51,762 nt of DNA from Gemmatimonadaceae bacterium (lineage in GTDB: Bacteria > Gemmatimonadota > Gemmatimonadetes > Gemmatimonadales > Gemmatimonadaceae), in contig JABFYH010000172.1 in assembly GCA_013361335.1 (NCBI GenBank), positions 1 through 51,762 of the forward strand, in the 5' to 3' direction. The notes below the pieces were generated by a model, which made no database searches, was not told where the DNA came from, and worked only from the letters and a program-made list of their open reading frames with translations. Made by a program: the position numbers and the translations under genes. Within the stretch, counting starts at the first letter, position 1. Each line of letters starts with the position of its first letter. Positions 42,381-51,653 of the stretch are shown here, one piece after another.

Positions 42381-43757
42381 CTAGCCCGCAAGCGCCGGGG
42401 CAAGGGCCGCATCTGGCGCCTCGCGGGCGACGGCGACTCGCACGAACAGCACCGCCACCGCCGCGCAGAGCATCAATGCCCCGGCGAGCCGGATCACGTT
42501 GTCCGGGCGACCGCCGAGCCACGCCTCGTAGAACAGCGGCAGCGTGAAGATCTGGATCATCATCGGAATGACGATGAACATGTTGAAGATGCCCATGTAC
42601 ACGCCGACCCGATGCTGCGGGATGCAGCCGGCGAGCATCACGTACGGATTCGACATGATGCTCGCCCAGGCGAGCCCGACTCCGAGCATCGGGATGAAGA
42701 GCAGCGTGCGATCGGAGATGAGCGGGATGCAGAGCATCCCCGCGCCGGCGAGCGAGAGGCAGATCGCATGGGTCAGTCGGCTGCCCACCCGCCTCGCGAC
42801 GGGCACCAGCGCGAATGCACCGACGAACGCCACGAAGTTGTAGAAGCCGCCGATCTGACCGTTCACGAGGCTCGCTTCACGGAAGCCCGGCGACGCGGCG
42901 TCATGGGTGTGAAAGAGGGTCGCGGCAAGGGAGAGCACGATGTACTGCCAGTAGCAGAACATGGCGTACCACTGGAAGAGCTTCATGACGGCGAGCTGCT
43001 TCATGGTCGTCGGCATCTGGCGCATCGCCTCCGCGACCTCGCGCAGCGAGGCCCCGAGGCCGCGCGGCATCGCCGCGATCCGGGTGCGTTCCTCCTCGCT
43101 CAGCTGGATCTCCTTCGTCGTCCGCACCGTCCAGAGGATGGAGGTGATGGAGAGCACCGATCCGATGACGAACGCGCACACGGTGATGAGCGGGATCCCC
43201 CGCCCGTTCACGAGGTCGCGATCGAGGCCCAGATACACGAGGATCGACGGCGTCAGGTACGAGAGCGTCTGGCCGAGCCCCGTGAAGGCGCTCTGCGTGC
43301 CGAAGCCGATCGAGTGCTGACGCTCGTCCAGCTTGTCGCTGACGAAGGCGCGATACGGCTCCATCGTCACGTTGTTCCCGGCATCGAGGATCCACAAAAG
43401 GCCCGCGGCCATCCAGAGCGAGGCGCTGAAGGGCATCCAGAGCAGGGCGAGGCTGCACAGGACGGCCCCGACGAGGAAGTACGGCGTGCGGCGGCCGCGG
43501 GGGCTCAGCGTGCGGTCGCTCATCGCGCCGATCAGCGGCTGCACGAGCAGGCCGGTCATCGGCCCCGCAAGCCACAGCAGCGGCAGGCTCGCCTCGTTCG
43601 CGCCGAGGTAACGGTAGATCGGGCTCATGTTGCTCTGCTGGAGCCCGAAGCTGTACTGAATGCCGAAGAACCCGACATTCATGTTGAGGATCTGGGCAAA
43701 GGAGAGCTGCGGACGCCGCTGCGTGAATGACGTGGATGTCGCCGGTATGGATGGCAT
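42381..43757 (-). CDS. MFS sugar transporter, SLC45/GPH-like (copy 2)
   Basis: 458 residues, 12 helices. The loops GPMTGLLVQPLIGAMSDRT and GRRTPYFLVGAVL, and the order of helices, parallel copy 1 (33878-35281) across the full length, so the two are paralogues. ATG 43757 has AGGTGAG ahead; a GTG at 43766 is an alternative. It probably imports trehalose or another glucoside for the trehalase downstream. Confidence 0.87.
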   Translation of the reverse strand: MPSIPATSTSFTQRRPQLSFAQILNMNVGFFGIQYSFGLQQSNMSPIYRYLGANEASLPLLWLAGPMTGLLVQPLIGAMSDRTLSPRGRRTPYFLVGAVLCSLALLWMPFSASLWMAAGLLWILDAGNNVTMEPYRAFVSDKLDERQHSIGFGTQSAFTGLGQTLSYLTPSILVYLGLDRDLVNGRGIPLITVCAFVIGSVLSITSILWTVRTTKEIQLSEEERTRIAAMPRGLGASLREVAEAMRQMPTTMKQLAVMKLFQWYAMFCYWQYIVLSLAATLFHTHDAASPGFREASLVNGQIGGFYNFVAFVGAFALVPVARRVGSRLTHAICLSLAGAGMLCIPLISDRTLLFIPMLGVGLAWASIMSNPYVMLAGCIPQHRVGVYMGIFNMFIVIPMMIQIFTLPLFYEAWLGGRPDNVIRLAGALMLCAAVAVLFVRVAVAREAPDAALAPALAG

Positions 43758-43798
43758 CTCTCTCACCTGGGTGGGACGGCGGCGCTATGTTCCCCGCG

Positions 43799-44944
43799 AT
43801 GACCTCTTTCGCCTCGCTGCTCCAGGACGCCCGCGCCCTGCTGCGCACCCTGAGTGGTCCCCACGGCATCCGCGCGTCGACGTCGACGACGGCCAACTAC
43901 GCGGCCGTGTTCACCCGCGACGCCGTGATGGCCGGCGTGGCCGGAATTCTCGAGGACGATTCTACGATCCAGGCCGCGCTTGCGCGAACGCTGGACCAGC
44001 TTCGAGGCTTTCAGGGGCGGTCGGGGCAGATCCCGTCGAACTACGAGCTCGCCGGCGCCGGCGCCACGCGGGTCAGCTTCGGCTCGCTCGTCCCTCGGCT
44101 CGACGCGCCGCTCTGGTACCTGATCGGCATCGGGGCCGGCGCGCGGGCCGGCGCGCTCGACGCCGGGCCGTTCCACGAGTCGGTGCGGCGGGTGGTGGGT
44201 CTCCTCGAGGGACTCGAGTACAACGGCCGACATCTCCTCTACGTGCCCGTCGGCGGCGACTGGGCCGACGAGTACGTCTACGAGGGCTACGTCCTGCACG
44301 ATCAGGTGCTGCGCGCCTGGGCGCTCCACCTGGTGGCGGCCACCTACGACGAGCCCGCGTGGCGAGCGAAGGCAGCGCTGATCGGCCAGGCAGTGGAGGA
44401 GCGATTCTGGACGGCCGACGCGATCGCCCGCGGCTTCCCGCTCGCCGCCTATACTCCGACGCGCACGTTCGAGATGTTCGACCTGGCGACCTGCAGCCTG
44501 CTCGCGCTGTCGGGGGTCGCCCCGGCGGTCGGCGAGGCCGCGCTGCGCTGGATCGGCGATCGGTATCTGGCCGGCGGCGAGCTGCCGCCGGCGTTCGCGC
44601 CCGTGATCGCGGACGGCGACGCGGATTGGCCTGCCCTCCGACGGTATCACCTGCATGGCTTCCGGAACCGCCCGCACGAGTACCACAACGGCGGGATCTG
44701 GCCCATCTGGCTCGGGTGGCTCGCGCTCGCGCTGGCTCGGCACGGCCGGCTCCCCGACCTGGAGCGGCTCCGAACGTCTCTGGCGCGGCGCCTCGACTCC
44801 GTCCCTCGCTACGACTTCGAGGAATACCTGCATGGGCTCACCGGAGCGCCCGGCGGCACCTCCGGCATGGCGTACAGCGCGACCGGGGTGATGCTGATGG
44901 ACGCCCCCCGCGCGCCGCAGCGGCTGGCGCTGCTTCTTCCGTGA
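43799..44944 (+). CDS. Glycoside hydrolase, GH100 invertase-like
   Basis: 381 residues, no signal peptide. (alpha/alpha)6-type barrel with segments typical of bacterial neutral invertases: ANYAAVFTRDAVMAG, GQIPSNYEL, VPVGGDWADEYVYEGYVL with an acid pair, and HNGGIWPIWLGW near the end. It should hydrolyse a disaccharide in the cytoplasm, which suits the adjacent permease. An ATG at 43787 would add four residues. It lies only about 40 bases from the divergent permease start. Its stop overlaps the next gene as GTGA. Confidence 0.78.
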   Translation: MTSFASLLQDARALLRTLSGPHGIRASTSTTANYAAVFTRDAVMAGVAGILEDDSTIQAALARTLDQLRGFQGRSGQIPSNYELAGAGATRVSFGSLVPRLDAPLWYLIGIGAGARAGALDAGPFHESVRRVVGLLEGLEYNGRHLLYVPVGGDWADEYVYEGYVLHDQVLRAWALHLVAATYDEPAWRAKAALIGQAVEERFWTADAIARGFPLAAYTPTRTFEMFDLATCSLLALSGVAPAVGEAALRWIGDRYLAGGELPPAFAPVIADGDADWPALRRYHLHGFRNRPHEYHNGGIWPIWLGWLALALARHGRLPDLERLRTSLARRLDSVPRYDFEEYLHGLTGAPGGTSGMAYSATGVMLMDAPRAPQRLALLLP

Positions 44945-45588
44945 CCGGCGAAGAGCGGCTGTCGATCGAGCCGTCCCATCTCGCGTTCGCGCGAGCGTTG
45001 CTCGACACGATCAGGCGCGACGTCGGCATCCGGACCGATGCGCGACCGGTCATCGGAATCGCCGGCGAGTCGGGGAGCGGCAAGTCCATCACCGCCACGG
45101 CGCTGGCGCAGGTGCTCCGCGAGACGGGATGCTCCACGGTCGTGCTGCATCAGGACGATTATTTCCTGCGCCCGCCGCGGGCCAACCACCAGCACCGGTG
45201 CGGCGACCTCGCCAGCGTCGGCCCGCAGGAAGTGGATCTCACTCGGCTTGCGACGCACGTCGCCGCATTCCGGATGGGGCGCGACGCCGTGGGGCCGGCG
45301 GTCGATCATCGCCTGGACGCGTTTCACACCCGGCCCCTCCCGCTCGCGCAGGCGACGGTGCTGATCGTCGAGGGCACCTACGTGCTCGACCTCGACGATC
45401 TGGATGTCCGCATCTTCCTCGAGGCGACGCACCAGGACACGGTCGAGCGGCGGCGGCGGCGCAATCGCGACGTCGACGCGCCGATCGTCGATCAGGTGCT
45501 CGCCATCGAGCACGGGCTGATCGCCCCGTACGCCGAGCGGGCACACCTCCTGATCGACCGCGATTTCGTCGTCCGCCTCCGGCGCTAG
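44941..45588 (+). CDS. Uridine-kinase-like P-loop protein
   Basis: 215 residues from a GTG that overlaps the GH100-like stop (44941-44944). Walker A GESGSGKSITATALAQ, the lid motif VLHQDDYFL and an Arg-rich RRRRRNRDVD segment match uridine kinase/phosphoribulokinase-type kinases. It would phosphorylate a nucleoside or sugar. Tight coupling to the glycosidase suggests a sugar substrate rather than uridine; that is inference. Confidence 0.82.
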   Translation: MTGEERLSIEPSHLAFARALLDTIRRDVGIRTDARPVIGIAGESGSGKSITATALAQVLRETGCSTVVLHQDDYFLRPPRANHQHRCGDLASVGPQEVDLTRLATHVAAFRMGRDAVGPAVDHRLDAFHTRPLPLAQATVLIVEGTYVLDLDDLDVRIFLEATHQDTVERRRRRNRDVDAPIVDQVLAIEHGLIAPYAERAHLLIDRDFVVRLRR

Positions 45589-45609
45589 CGCCGACGCTGC
45601 GGCGCGCGC

Positions 45610-45762
45610 TCAGCCCTGCCGCTTGAAGAACTGCACGGCCTTCTCGTGCTTCTCGGCGGCTGCTCTCGTCTTGAAGGTGCCGAGGTTCCGGCGCTTGCCC
45701 GTCTTCGGGTCCTTCTTGCGGGAGTAGAGTCGGTACTCTCCGCTCTTGAGCTTGCGGATCAT
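45610..45762 (-). CDS. Small basic protein of a conserved 50-residue type
   Basis: 50 residues: MIRKLKSGEYRLYSRKKDP then TGKRRNLGTFKTRAAAEKHE. GGAGG precedes the ATG at 45762. The three-strand pattern resembles the arm-type DNA-binding domain of integrases, and similar stand-alone proteins are widespread. It may bind nucleic acid. Neighbours are a convergent kinase and a GNAT gene. Confidence 0.75.
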   Translation of the reverse strand: MIRKLKSGEYRLYSRKKDPKTGKRRNLGTFKTRAAAEKHEKAVQFFKRQG

Positions 45763-45784
45763 GGTCCTCCGGATGGTGAGAGCG

Positions 45785-46312
45785 CTATGGGATGTCGCGC
45801 GCCATGCGGGCGAAGGGAAGCTCGAGATCCCCGAGCGGCAGGAGCAGGCGCTCGACGACGGTGAAGCCGAGGGCGCGGTAGAGCGGCTCGCCGGGCAGGG
45901 TGGCCATGAGCTCGAAGCGATGAAAGCCGTTCGCCACCGCCGTTTGCTCGCATACGCCATAGAGCTTGCGCGCGAGCCCACGTCGCGCATAGGTGGGGTG
46001 GACGAAGAAGGCGCGGATGCGGGCCGGCTCGCTCGCGGGGTCGAGACGTCGGTCGACCGGGCCCTTGGTCTGGTCGCCGCCGTACAGGGTGCCGCGCCCA
46101 CTCCATCCGCCGGCCGCGGCCGGCCCGCCGGCGCCGTCGATGACGTAATAGGTCTCGTCGGCGATGAGCTGCGTGTCCACCCCGAAGATCCCCTGGAGGG
46201 CCGCGTCGATCTGGGCCGGGGAGTAATAGCCGACGCTGAGCTGCCGCACCGAGGTGGCGATCAGCGCGTTCAGCGTCGGGACGTCGGCCATCGTGGCCAC
46301 GCGGATGTTCAT
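45785..46312 (-). CDS. GNAT family N-acetyltransferase
   Basis: 175 residues. The acetyl-CoA loop is AFFVHPTYARRGLARKLYGVCE, with the beta-bulge and the YRALGF segment near the C-terminus. It acetylates an unknown amine. The start at 46312 is 10 bases downstream of the FG-GAP gene stop, so it may be co-transcribed. Confidence 0.85.
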   Translation of the reverse strand: MNIRVATMADVPTLNALIATSVRQLSVGYYSPAQIDAALQGIFGVDTQLIADETYYVIDGAGGPAAAGGWSGRGTLYGGDQTKGPVDRRLDPASEPARIRAFFVHPTYARRGLARKLYGVCEQTAVANGFHRFELMATLPGEPLYRALGFTVVERLLLPLGDLELPFARMARDIP

Positions 46313-46321
46313 CGCTGTCCG

Positions 46322-49300
46322 TCAGTGTGTCCTGGCTGTTGCCATCGCCGGCCGCGGGCCCGGGGTGCGCGCACGCAGGACCTGGAGCGTGGTGTCGTTC
46401 CGCGCCACCACGACCAGTCGATCACCGTTCGCCCCCCGCAGCGCGCGCATGTGGCGCACCTCGCCCTCGATCAGGACGCCGCTGCGCTCCATCTCCACCG
46501 GCGCGAAGCCCCCTGCCCCGTCTCCCTGTAAGAGCAGTCCATAGCTCGCGTCGTACCGTCCGAAGGTAGGCGTCACGCCGGAGAAGTTGCCGCCGAGCAG
46601 CAGGTCCGGGACGCCATCTCCGGTGTAATCGCCCGCCACCACTGCATACACCGGCGCGAACTGCGCCTCGGCCGGGAGCGGCTTCAACGCATACCCACCC
46701 TTGCCGTCGCTCAGCGCGACCGCGCTCGCGAAGGTGCGCGCCTCCATCACCCTGGCCTGCGCGAGGTCGGCCTTCGGGAAGATGTCCTCCACACGGCTCG
46801 CCCCGAAATCCTTGTACGAGGCGTATTTGCTGCGCAGCGACGGGATGAGCCGCACCAGCTCGTCGCGCCCGGCCACCGGATAGCTCACCCCGTCCTTGTA
46901 GAAGGTGAGGATCTGCAGCTGCGTGCCGTTGTGCGCGAAGTCGCCGACGTACAACCGCGCCGGCTCGGCGGGCGACGCCCGCAGATACGAGTTGAGGCCG
47001 AGATTGCCCAGCACCAGATCGGCGCGTCCGGTGCCGCGGAGATCGGCGGCGGTCACCGTGTTCCACCACCCGCTCGTGCCGGCGAGCCCGGACTCGGTGG
47101 TGCGGTCGACGAAGCGCCCCTGCTCCTGACGGAACACCCGCACCGGCATCCATTCGCCGACCACCACGAGATCCAGCCTGCCCGCCGTCGCCGACGGCAC
47201 CCACGCGGCGGACGACACCATCCCCGCCTGGGACAGGGCGGGTGCGATCGTCGCCGTGACGTCGGTGAAGTGGCCCGTGCCGTCGTTGTGCAGGAGGTGG
47301 CTGTGCGGGATCATGCCGTACTCCCGCGCCACGACGCGGCTGCCGACGAACAGGTCGATGTGCCCGTCGCCGTCGAAGTCGCCCGGCACGACGCACGACG
47401 CATTCTCGAAGATGGCGGGCAGCGCAGCGGGGTCGCGACGGAAGTTGCCGCGGCCGTCGTTGAGATAGAGTCGGGGACGCAGCGGCTCGGCGTCGCCCCA
47501 GAACTCGTTGCCGGCGGCGGCGACGACGAGGTCCGGATGCCCATCGCCGTTCGCGTCGAAGAAGGCGGCGTCGACGTCCTCGGCCAGGCTGTCGGCGGCG
47601 AGCGCGGGCTGCGCGCTTGCGCGGAAGCGGCCGTCGCGCTGCTGGAGGTAGATGCGGCTCGCCTGCCATTTTGCGCCGCCGACGAAGATGTCGTCGAGCC
47701 CGTCCCCGTTCACGTCCGCCACCGCGAGCGCCGGCCCCTCGCGCGAGAGGAGGTGCGGCATCAGTGGCTCGCGATTGTAGTCGAGGAAGGTCTGCTCGGC
47801 GTGCTTGAAGTCGATCGCCGTGTGCGGCGTCACGTCGTCGAAGAGCGGCGGGGCCGCGGCGGGCCGGTAGACGTATCGGCCCGTGGCGTTCTTCTGCTCG
47901 AGGGTGAGGATGCGGTCCACCGCGACGCCGGTGAGCGTCTGGAAGCGTCGGTCGGGCCAGATCACCGTCAGCGTGTCGACGCGAGCCGATGCGCCGAGCC
48001 CGAGATGCAACCGCGGGTCGACCGCGGACTGGAAGCCGCGCGTCGGCATCGCCTCGAGCATCTGGGTCGTCCCGCCCGCCCGCGCGATCACCTTCGCGCC
48101 GATCCCGCCGGTGTTCGCCCCGTCGCCGCGCAGCGCGATCGTGAGGTAGTGACGGCCGTTCAGCTCGCGCGCCCGGTTCCGGTAGATCGACGCCGGGGCG
48201 TTCACGTTGTTCACCACCAGATCCAGCGCGCCGCTGTTGTTGAGATCCACGTAGACGGCGCCGTTGGAGAAGCCCGGCTGCGCCAGCCCCCACGCCGCCG
48301 CCAGGTTCGTGAAGGTCAGGTCGCCGTTGTTGTGGAAGGCGTAGTTGGCGAGCGGCACCTGCGGCATCTTCTGCAGCAGCGACAGGTTGTCGCGCGTGAT
48401 CCCGCGCGCGAGCGAGGCCTGGACCGCCTCGTTTCCGACGTAGTTGATGTAGTCGAGGTCGTTCGGCCGGCGGTAGATGCCGTTCGTGATGAAGAGATCC
48501 TTCCGGCCGTCGTTGTCGAGGTCGGCGAAGAGCGGCGCCCAGCTCCAGTCGGTGGCGAAGACACCGGCCTGATAGCCGATCTCGCTGAACCGGCCGGCGC
48601 CGCGGTTGAGCTGGAGAGCATTGCGCGCGTACTGGGCGTGGTAGCCCGCCTTGACCTTCATGTCGAAGAGGTTGTAGCTCTCGGCGCTTGCCGACGTCTT
48701 CAGGATCTCCTCGCGCTGCGGGAGCATGTCCACGGAGATCAGGTCCGGCAGCCCGTCGTTGTTCACGTCGGCGGCGTCCACGCCCATGGAGAAGCGGCTG
48801 GTGTGGCCGGTGGCCGTGGCGATGCGCTCGCTGAAGGTGCCGTCGCAATTGTTGATGTAGAGGTAGTCGTTCTCCTGAAAATCGTTGGCGACGTACAGGT
48901 CCGGGCAGCCGTCGAGGTTGAAGTCGCTCGCGACGACCCCGAGTCCGAAGGCCTCCACCCCGCCGTAGATGTGCGCCTGCGCACTCACGTCGGTGAAGTG
49001 GCCGCCGTCGTTGCGGAACAGCATGCCTCCGGTGCGCGGATTCCGCGCGTTGCGATCCGCCTGGCGTCCGATCGTCTGCTCGGTGTGCACCGAGTGGTTG
49101 AGCAGGAACATGTCCAGGTCACCGTCTCCGTCGTAATCGAAGAAGAGCGCCTGGGTGGAGTAGCCGACGTGACCGAGGCCGAACTCGGCGGTGCGGTCGG
49201 TGAAGGTGCCGTCGCCGTTGTTGATGTAGAGGATGTTGTGCCCCTGCATCCCGAGGTAGCTGACGCCGGAGACGTAGAGATCGAGGCGCCCGTCACCATT

Positions 49301-49675
49301 CACGTCGGCCATCGTGACACCGGTCGTCCAGCCGCCCGCGCCGCCGACACCGGCCCGCGCGGTCACGTCCTCGAAGTGGTAGTTGCCCCGGTTGAGATAG
49401 AGGTGGTTTCCGCCGACGTTCGCCGTGAAGTAGAGGTCGGGGAGCCCGTCACCGTTGACGTCGCCCGCAGCCACTCCCCCGCCGTTGTAGTAGTACAGGT
49501 AGTTGAGGATGTTGTAGGCGGTGTCCTCGGGCAGCCGATTCTCGAACCGCACGCCCGTCACCGAGGGCGACAGGAGCTCGAACAACGGCGGCTCCTGCTT
49601 GGCGGGATGGCACGCGAGCGCCAGCAGCACGCTCGCGCCGAGCAGCGCGGCGCGCTTCAGCACGCAGGGCTCCAT
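46322..49675 (-). CDS. FG-GAP/VCBS repeat lipoprotein with ASPIC/UnbV domain
   Basis: 1117 residues. Lipoprotein signal (lipobox LLALAC, about 18-23). Many calcium-binding FG-GAP blades with the DVNGDGLPDLYF/DFDGDGHIDLFV pattern form two seven-blade propellers (about 60-480 and 640-1100). An ASPIC/UnbV segment (GIGAKVIARAGGTTQMLEAMPTRGFQSAVDP) stands between them. Such CRTAC1-like proteins are surface or periplasmic, and in related phyla occur with SusC/D-like systems. Role unknown. A second truncated gene of this type lies at 51653-51762. Confidence 0.88.
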   Translation of the reverse strand: MEPCVLKRAALLGASVLLALACHPAKQEPPLFELLSPSVTGVRFENRLPEDTAYNILNYLYYYNGGGVAAGDVNGDGLPDLYFTANVGGNHLYLNRGNYHFEDVTARAGVGGAGGWTTGVTMADVNGDGRLDLYVSGVSYLGMQGHNILYINNGDGTFTDRTAEFGLGHVGYSTQALFFDYDGDGDLDMFLLNHSVHTEQTIGRQADRNARNPRTGGMLFRNDGGHFTDVSAQAHIYGGVEAFGLGVVASDFNLDGCPDLYVANDFQENDYLYINNCDGTFSERIATATGHTSRFSMGVDAADVNNDGLPDLISVDMLPQREEILKTSASAESYNLFDMKVKAGYHAQYARNALQLNRGAGRFSEIGYQAGVFATDWSWAPLFADLDNDGRKDLFITNGIYRRPNDLDYINYVGNEAVQASLARGITRDNLSLLQKMPQVPLANYAFHNNGDLTFTNLAAAWGLAQPGFSNGAVYVDLNNSGALDLVVNNVNAPASIYRNRARELNGRHYLTIALRGDGANTGGIGAKVIARAGGTTQMLEAMPTRGFQSAVDPRLHLGLGASARVDTLTVIWPDRRFQTLTGVAVDRILTLEQKNATGRYVYRPAAAPPLFDDVTPHTAIDFKHAEQTFLDYNREPLMPHLLSREGPALAVADVNGDGLDDIFVGGAKWQASRIYLQQRDGRFRASAQPALAADSLAEDVDAAFFDANGDGHPDLVVAAAGNEFWGDAEPLRPRLYLNDGRGNFRRDPAALPAIFENASCVVPGDFDGDGHIDLFVGSRVVAREYGMIPHSHLLHNDGTGHFTDVTATIAPALSQAGMVSSAAWVPSATAGRLDLVVVGEWMPVRVFRQEQGRFVDRTTESGLAGTSGWWNTVTAADLRGTGRADLVLGNLGLNSYLRASPAEPARLYVGDFAHNGTQLQILTFYKDGVSYPVAGRDELVRLIPSLRSKYASYKDFGASRVEDIFPKADLAQARVMEARTFASAVALSDGKGGYALKPLPAEAQFAPVYAVVAGDYTGDGVPDLLLGGNFSGVTPTFGRYDASYGLLLQGDGAGGFAPVEMERSGVLIEGEVRHMRALRGANGDRLVVVARNDTTLQVLRARTPGPRPAMATARTH

Positions 49676-49752
49676 TGCACGGCAACGCTACTTGACTCGG
49701 CATGGGGGATGCTGCCCATTTGGACCACTCTCCACCTCAACCCGGGACTTCC

Positions 49753-50235
49753 ATGATGCCGCCCATCCTCAACGATCGGCTCGTCCCGATCCTGGCGACC
49801 GCGCTGCTTGCCGCCTGCGCCGGCTCGAAGGATCCGCAGACCGCCCCCGCACCCGACGCCACTTCGTCGGCTGCCGCCTCCTCCTCCGCCAGCGCGTCGA
49901 ACGACGCCGTCAGCAACGCGCAGATCCAGCAGACGCCCGGCGATCCGCTCGAGAAGCTGCTGATGGCCCGCTCGCCGGGTGTCTGGGTCGGCCGGGCCTC
50001 CGACGGGAGCCTCGCCGTGCGCATCCGCGGCGGGTCGTCGCTGATGGGGAACAACGAGCCGCTCTACATCCTCGACGGCAGCCCCTTCACGCCCGGCCCC
50101 GAGGGCGCGCTCACCGGCATCAACCCGAACGACATCGACTCGATCAAGGTCCTGAAGAACCCGGCCGAGCTCTCGATGTACGGCGCGCGCGGCGCCAACG
50201 GCGTGATCATCATCAAGACCAAGCAGAAGCGCTAG
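49753..50235 (+). CDS. Lipoprotein consisting of a lone TonB-receptor plug domain
   Basis: 160 residues. Lipobox LLAACAG (residue about 18), a Ser/Ala-rich linker, then a plug-like domain (about 60-160): VRIRGGSSLMGNNEPLYILDGSPF, then INPNDIDSIKVLKNPAELSMYGARGANGVIIIKTK, the RagA/SusC plug signature. No beta-barrel follows, so it is not a receptor. It could mimic or regulate a plug. The stop shares a CTAG with the convergent haloperoxidase-like gene. Confidence 0.8.
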   Translation: MMPPILNDRLVPILATALLAACAGSKDPQTAPAPDATSSAAASSSASASNDAVSNAQIQQTPGDPLEKLLMARSPGVWVGRASDGSLAVRIRGGSSLMGNNEPLYILDGSPFTPGPEGALTGINPNDIDSIKVLKNPAELSMYGARGANGVIIIKTKQKR

Positions 50236-51653
50236 CGTTCCCCGGCGGTCGCCGCGCGCACCGGGGCGGCGGCGACCACCTGCTTCGCCCGGGGGTCGTG
50301 CGTCGCCACGCGGCTCACGAGCAGCGATCCGACCTGCCGTCCAACCCGTGCCCCTTCATCGATCGCCGGACGGTAGTGGATGCCCGCGTACAGCCGGCTG
50401 ATCGCCGCCTCCGCGGCCGCCGCCTCGAACGACGGGAAGCTCCGCGCCGGCAGCCCGAACTCCACCTCCGACGAGTCGACGAAGGCGACCGAGTCGCCGT
50501 AGAGCTGCGTCAGCGCGGTCGCGGCGGCGGTGGAGACGACGCTGTGACCGCTCGGATACTCCGGGAACGGGGGCGTCTGGAGCACCGGCTCCCACCTCTC
50601 GTCCAGGTACGCGTTGATCATCGTCTCCGGGCGCGCGACGTTGCTGCGGTACTTCTCCGCCCAGGTGGCGATGAAGGCGTCCGCCATGGCGAGCGCGGTG
50701 CGCGCGTAGGCCTCCGACGAGCGCATGATGTCCGCGTCGGCGTTCCGCGACGCGATGGCGACGATCCCCATCCAGTGGCCGCCCGGCGTGATCTTCTTCG
50801 TCGCGAACATCGTGTGCCCCTGCACGTGCATCACGTACGGGTTGCAATCCCAGAAGGCGGCGATCGCGCGCTGCTCGTCGGTGAGGTGTCGGCTGGTCTC
50901 GAGCACCTCCGAGACCATGCGCATGTACGCGCTGCTCTTCGTGGTGTCGAAGCTGGGGGGCGCCGCCGGCCGGAACAGGCTCCCCGAGTCCATCACGAAC
51001 GGGCGCAGCACTCCCCAGTTGGCCTCGATGGCGTCCATGTACGCCGGCGGTGTCGGGACCCAGCGGCCGGGCGCGGCGCTGACCGTGTACTTCGGGTAGC
51101 CGCGCGTCTGGAGGAACCGGTCCGTCGACGCCCAGGCCAGCACGTGCTTCGCCACCGTGTCCCCGTACGCGACGGAGCGGTCGTACACGGCCGGCGACAG
51201 CGTTCCGCGAAACCGCTCGTCCATCGCCGAACGGAGGGAGTCCATCCGGGCGCGGGAGAAGGTGAGCTGACGACCCACCGTCATGAAGGCGTGCACCCCG
51301 GCAAGCGACAGGGAATACTCGGTCCCGGGATCGGGGGCCGGCACGGCGGTGAGCCCGTTGAGCTGGCCGGCGAAGCTCCGATACTCCGGGTGGCCGGCCC
51401 GCAGCGCCTCGTAGGCCGCCACCGTGGCATACGCGTACACGCGGCTCGCCTGCGGCGGGCTGAAGATGTCGTACACCATCACGCCGCTGAGCTGGTGCAC
51501 GGCGGCGTGCAGGGCTTCGGCGTCCGGCGGAGCGGGGTGGCTGTCGCGCGTCACGATCGCGCACCCTGCCATCGTGACCACGAGCGCGCCGACCATCATG
51601 GTCCATCCCGATGCTCGCGTCGCTCGTGCGGGCCGAGGTCGTCGCTGCATCAT
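50232..51653 (-). CDS. Vanadium-dependent haloperoxidase-like PAP2 protein
   Basis: 473 residues with an N-terminal lipoprotein-like signal (VTMAGC). C-terminal motifs KYRSNVARP (K-x6-RP), PSGHSVVS and SRLYAGIHYRPAID are the PAP2/vanadium haloperoxidase phosphate or vanadate site. The N-terminal helical part also matches that family. It could be an acid phosphatase or a halogenating enzyme outside the cytoplasm. Its ATG overlaps the stop of the upstream FG-GAP gene (TGATG). Confidence 0.88.
   Translation of the reverse strand: MMQRRPRPARATRASGWTMMVGALVVTMAGCAIVTRDSHPAPPDAEALHAAVHQLSGVMVYDIFSPPQASRVYAYATVAAYEALRAGHPEYRSFAGQLNGLTAVPAPDPGTEYSLSLAGVHAFMTVGRQLTFSRARMDSLRSAMDERFRGTLSPAVYDRSVAYGDTVAKHVLAWASTDRFLQTRGYPKYTVSAAPGRWVPTPPAYMDAIEANWGVLRPFVMDSGSLFRPAAPPSFDTTKSSAYMRMVSEVLETSRHLTDEQRAIAAFWDCNPYVMHVQGHTMFATKKITPGGHWMGIVAIASRNADADIMRSSEAYARTALAMADAFIATWAEKYRSNVARPETMINAYLDERWEPVLQTPPFPEYPSGHSVVSTAAATALTQLYGDSVAFVDSSEVEFGLPARSFPSFEAAAAEAAISRLYAGIHYRPAIDEGARVGRQVGSLLVSRVATHDPRAKQVVAAAPVRAATAGER

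Noticed and set aside
46931-49756. Long plus-strand open frame antisense to the FG-GAP lipoprotein
   Set aside because: It mirrors the repeat protein in antisense, is rich in Arg/Val/Glu/His as expected of a GC-rich shadow, and matches no family.
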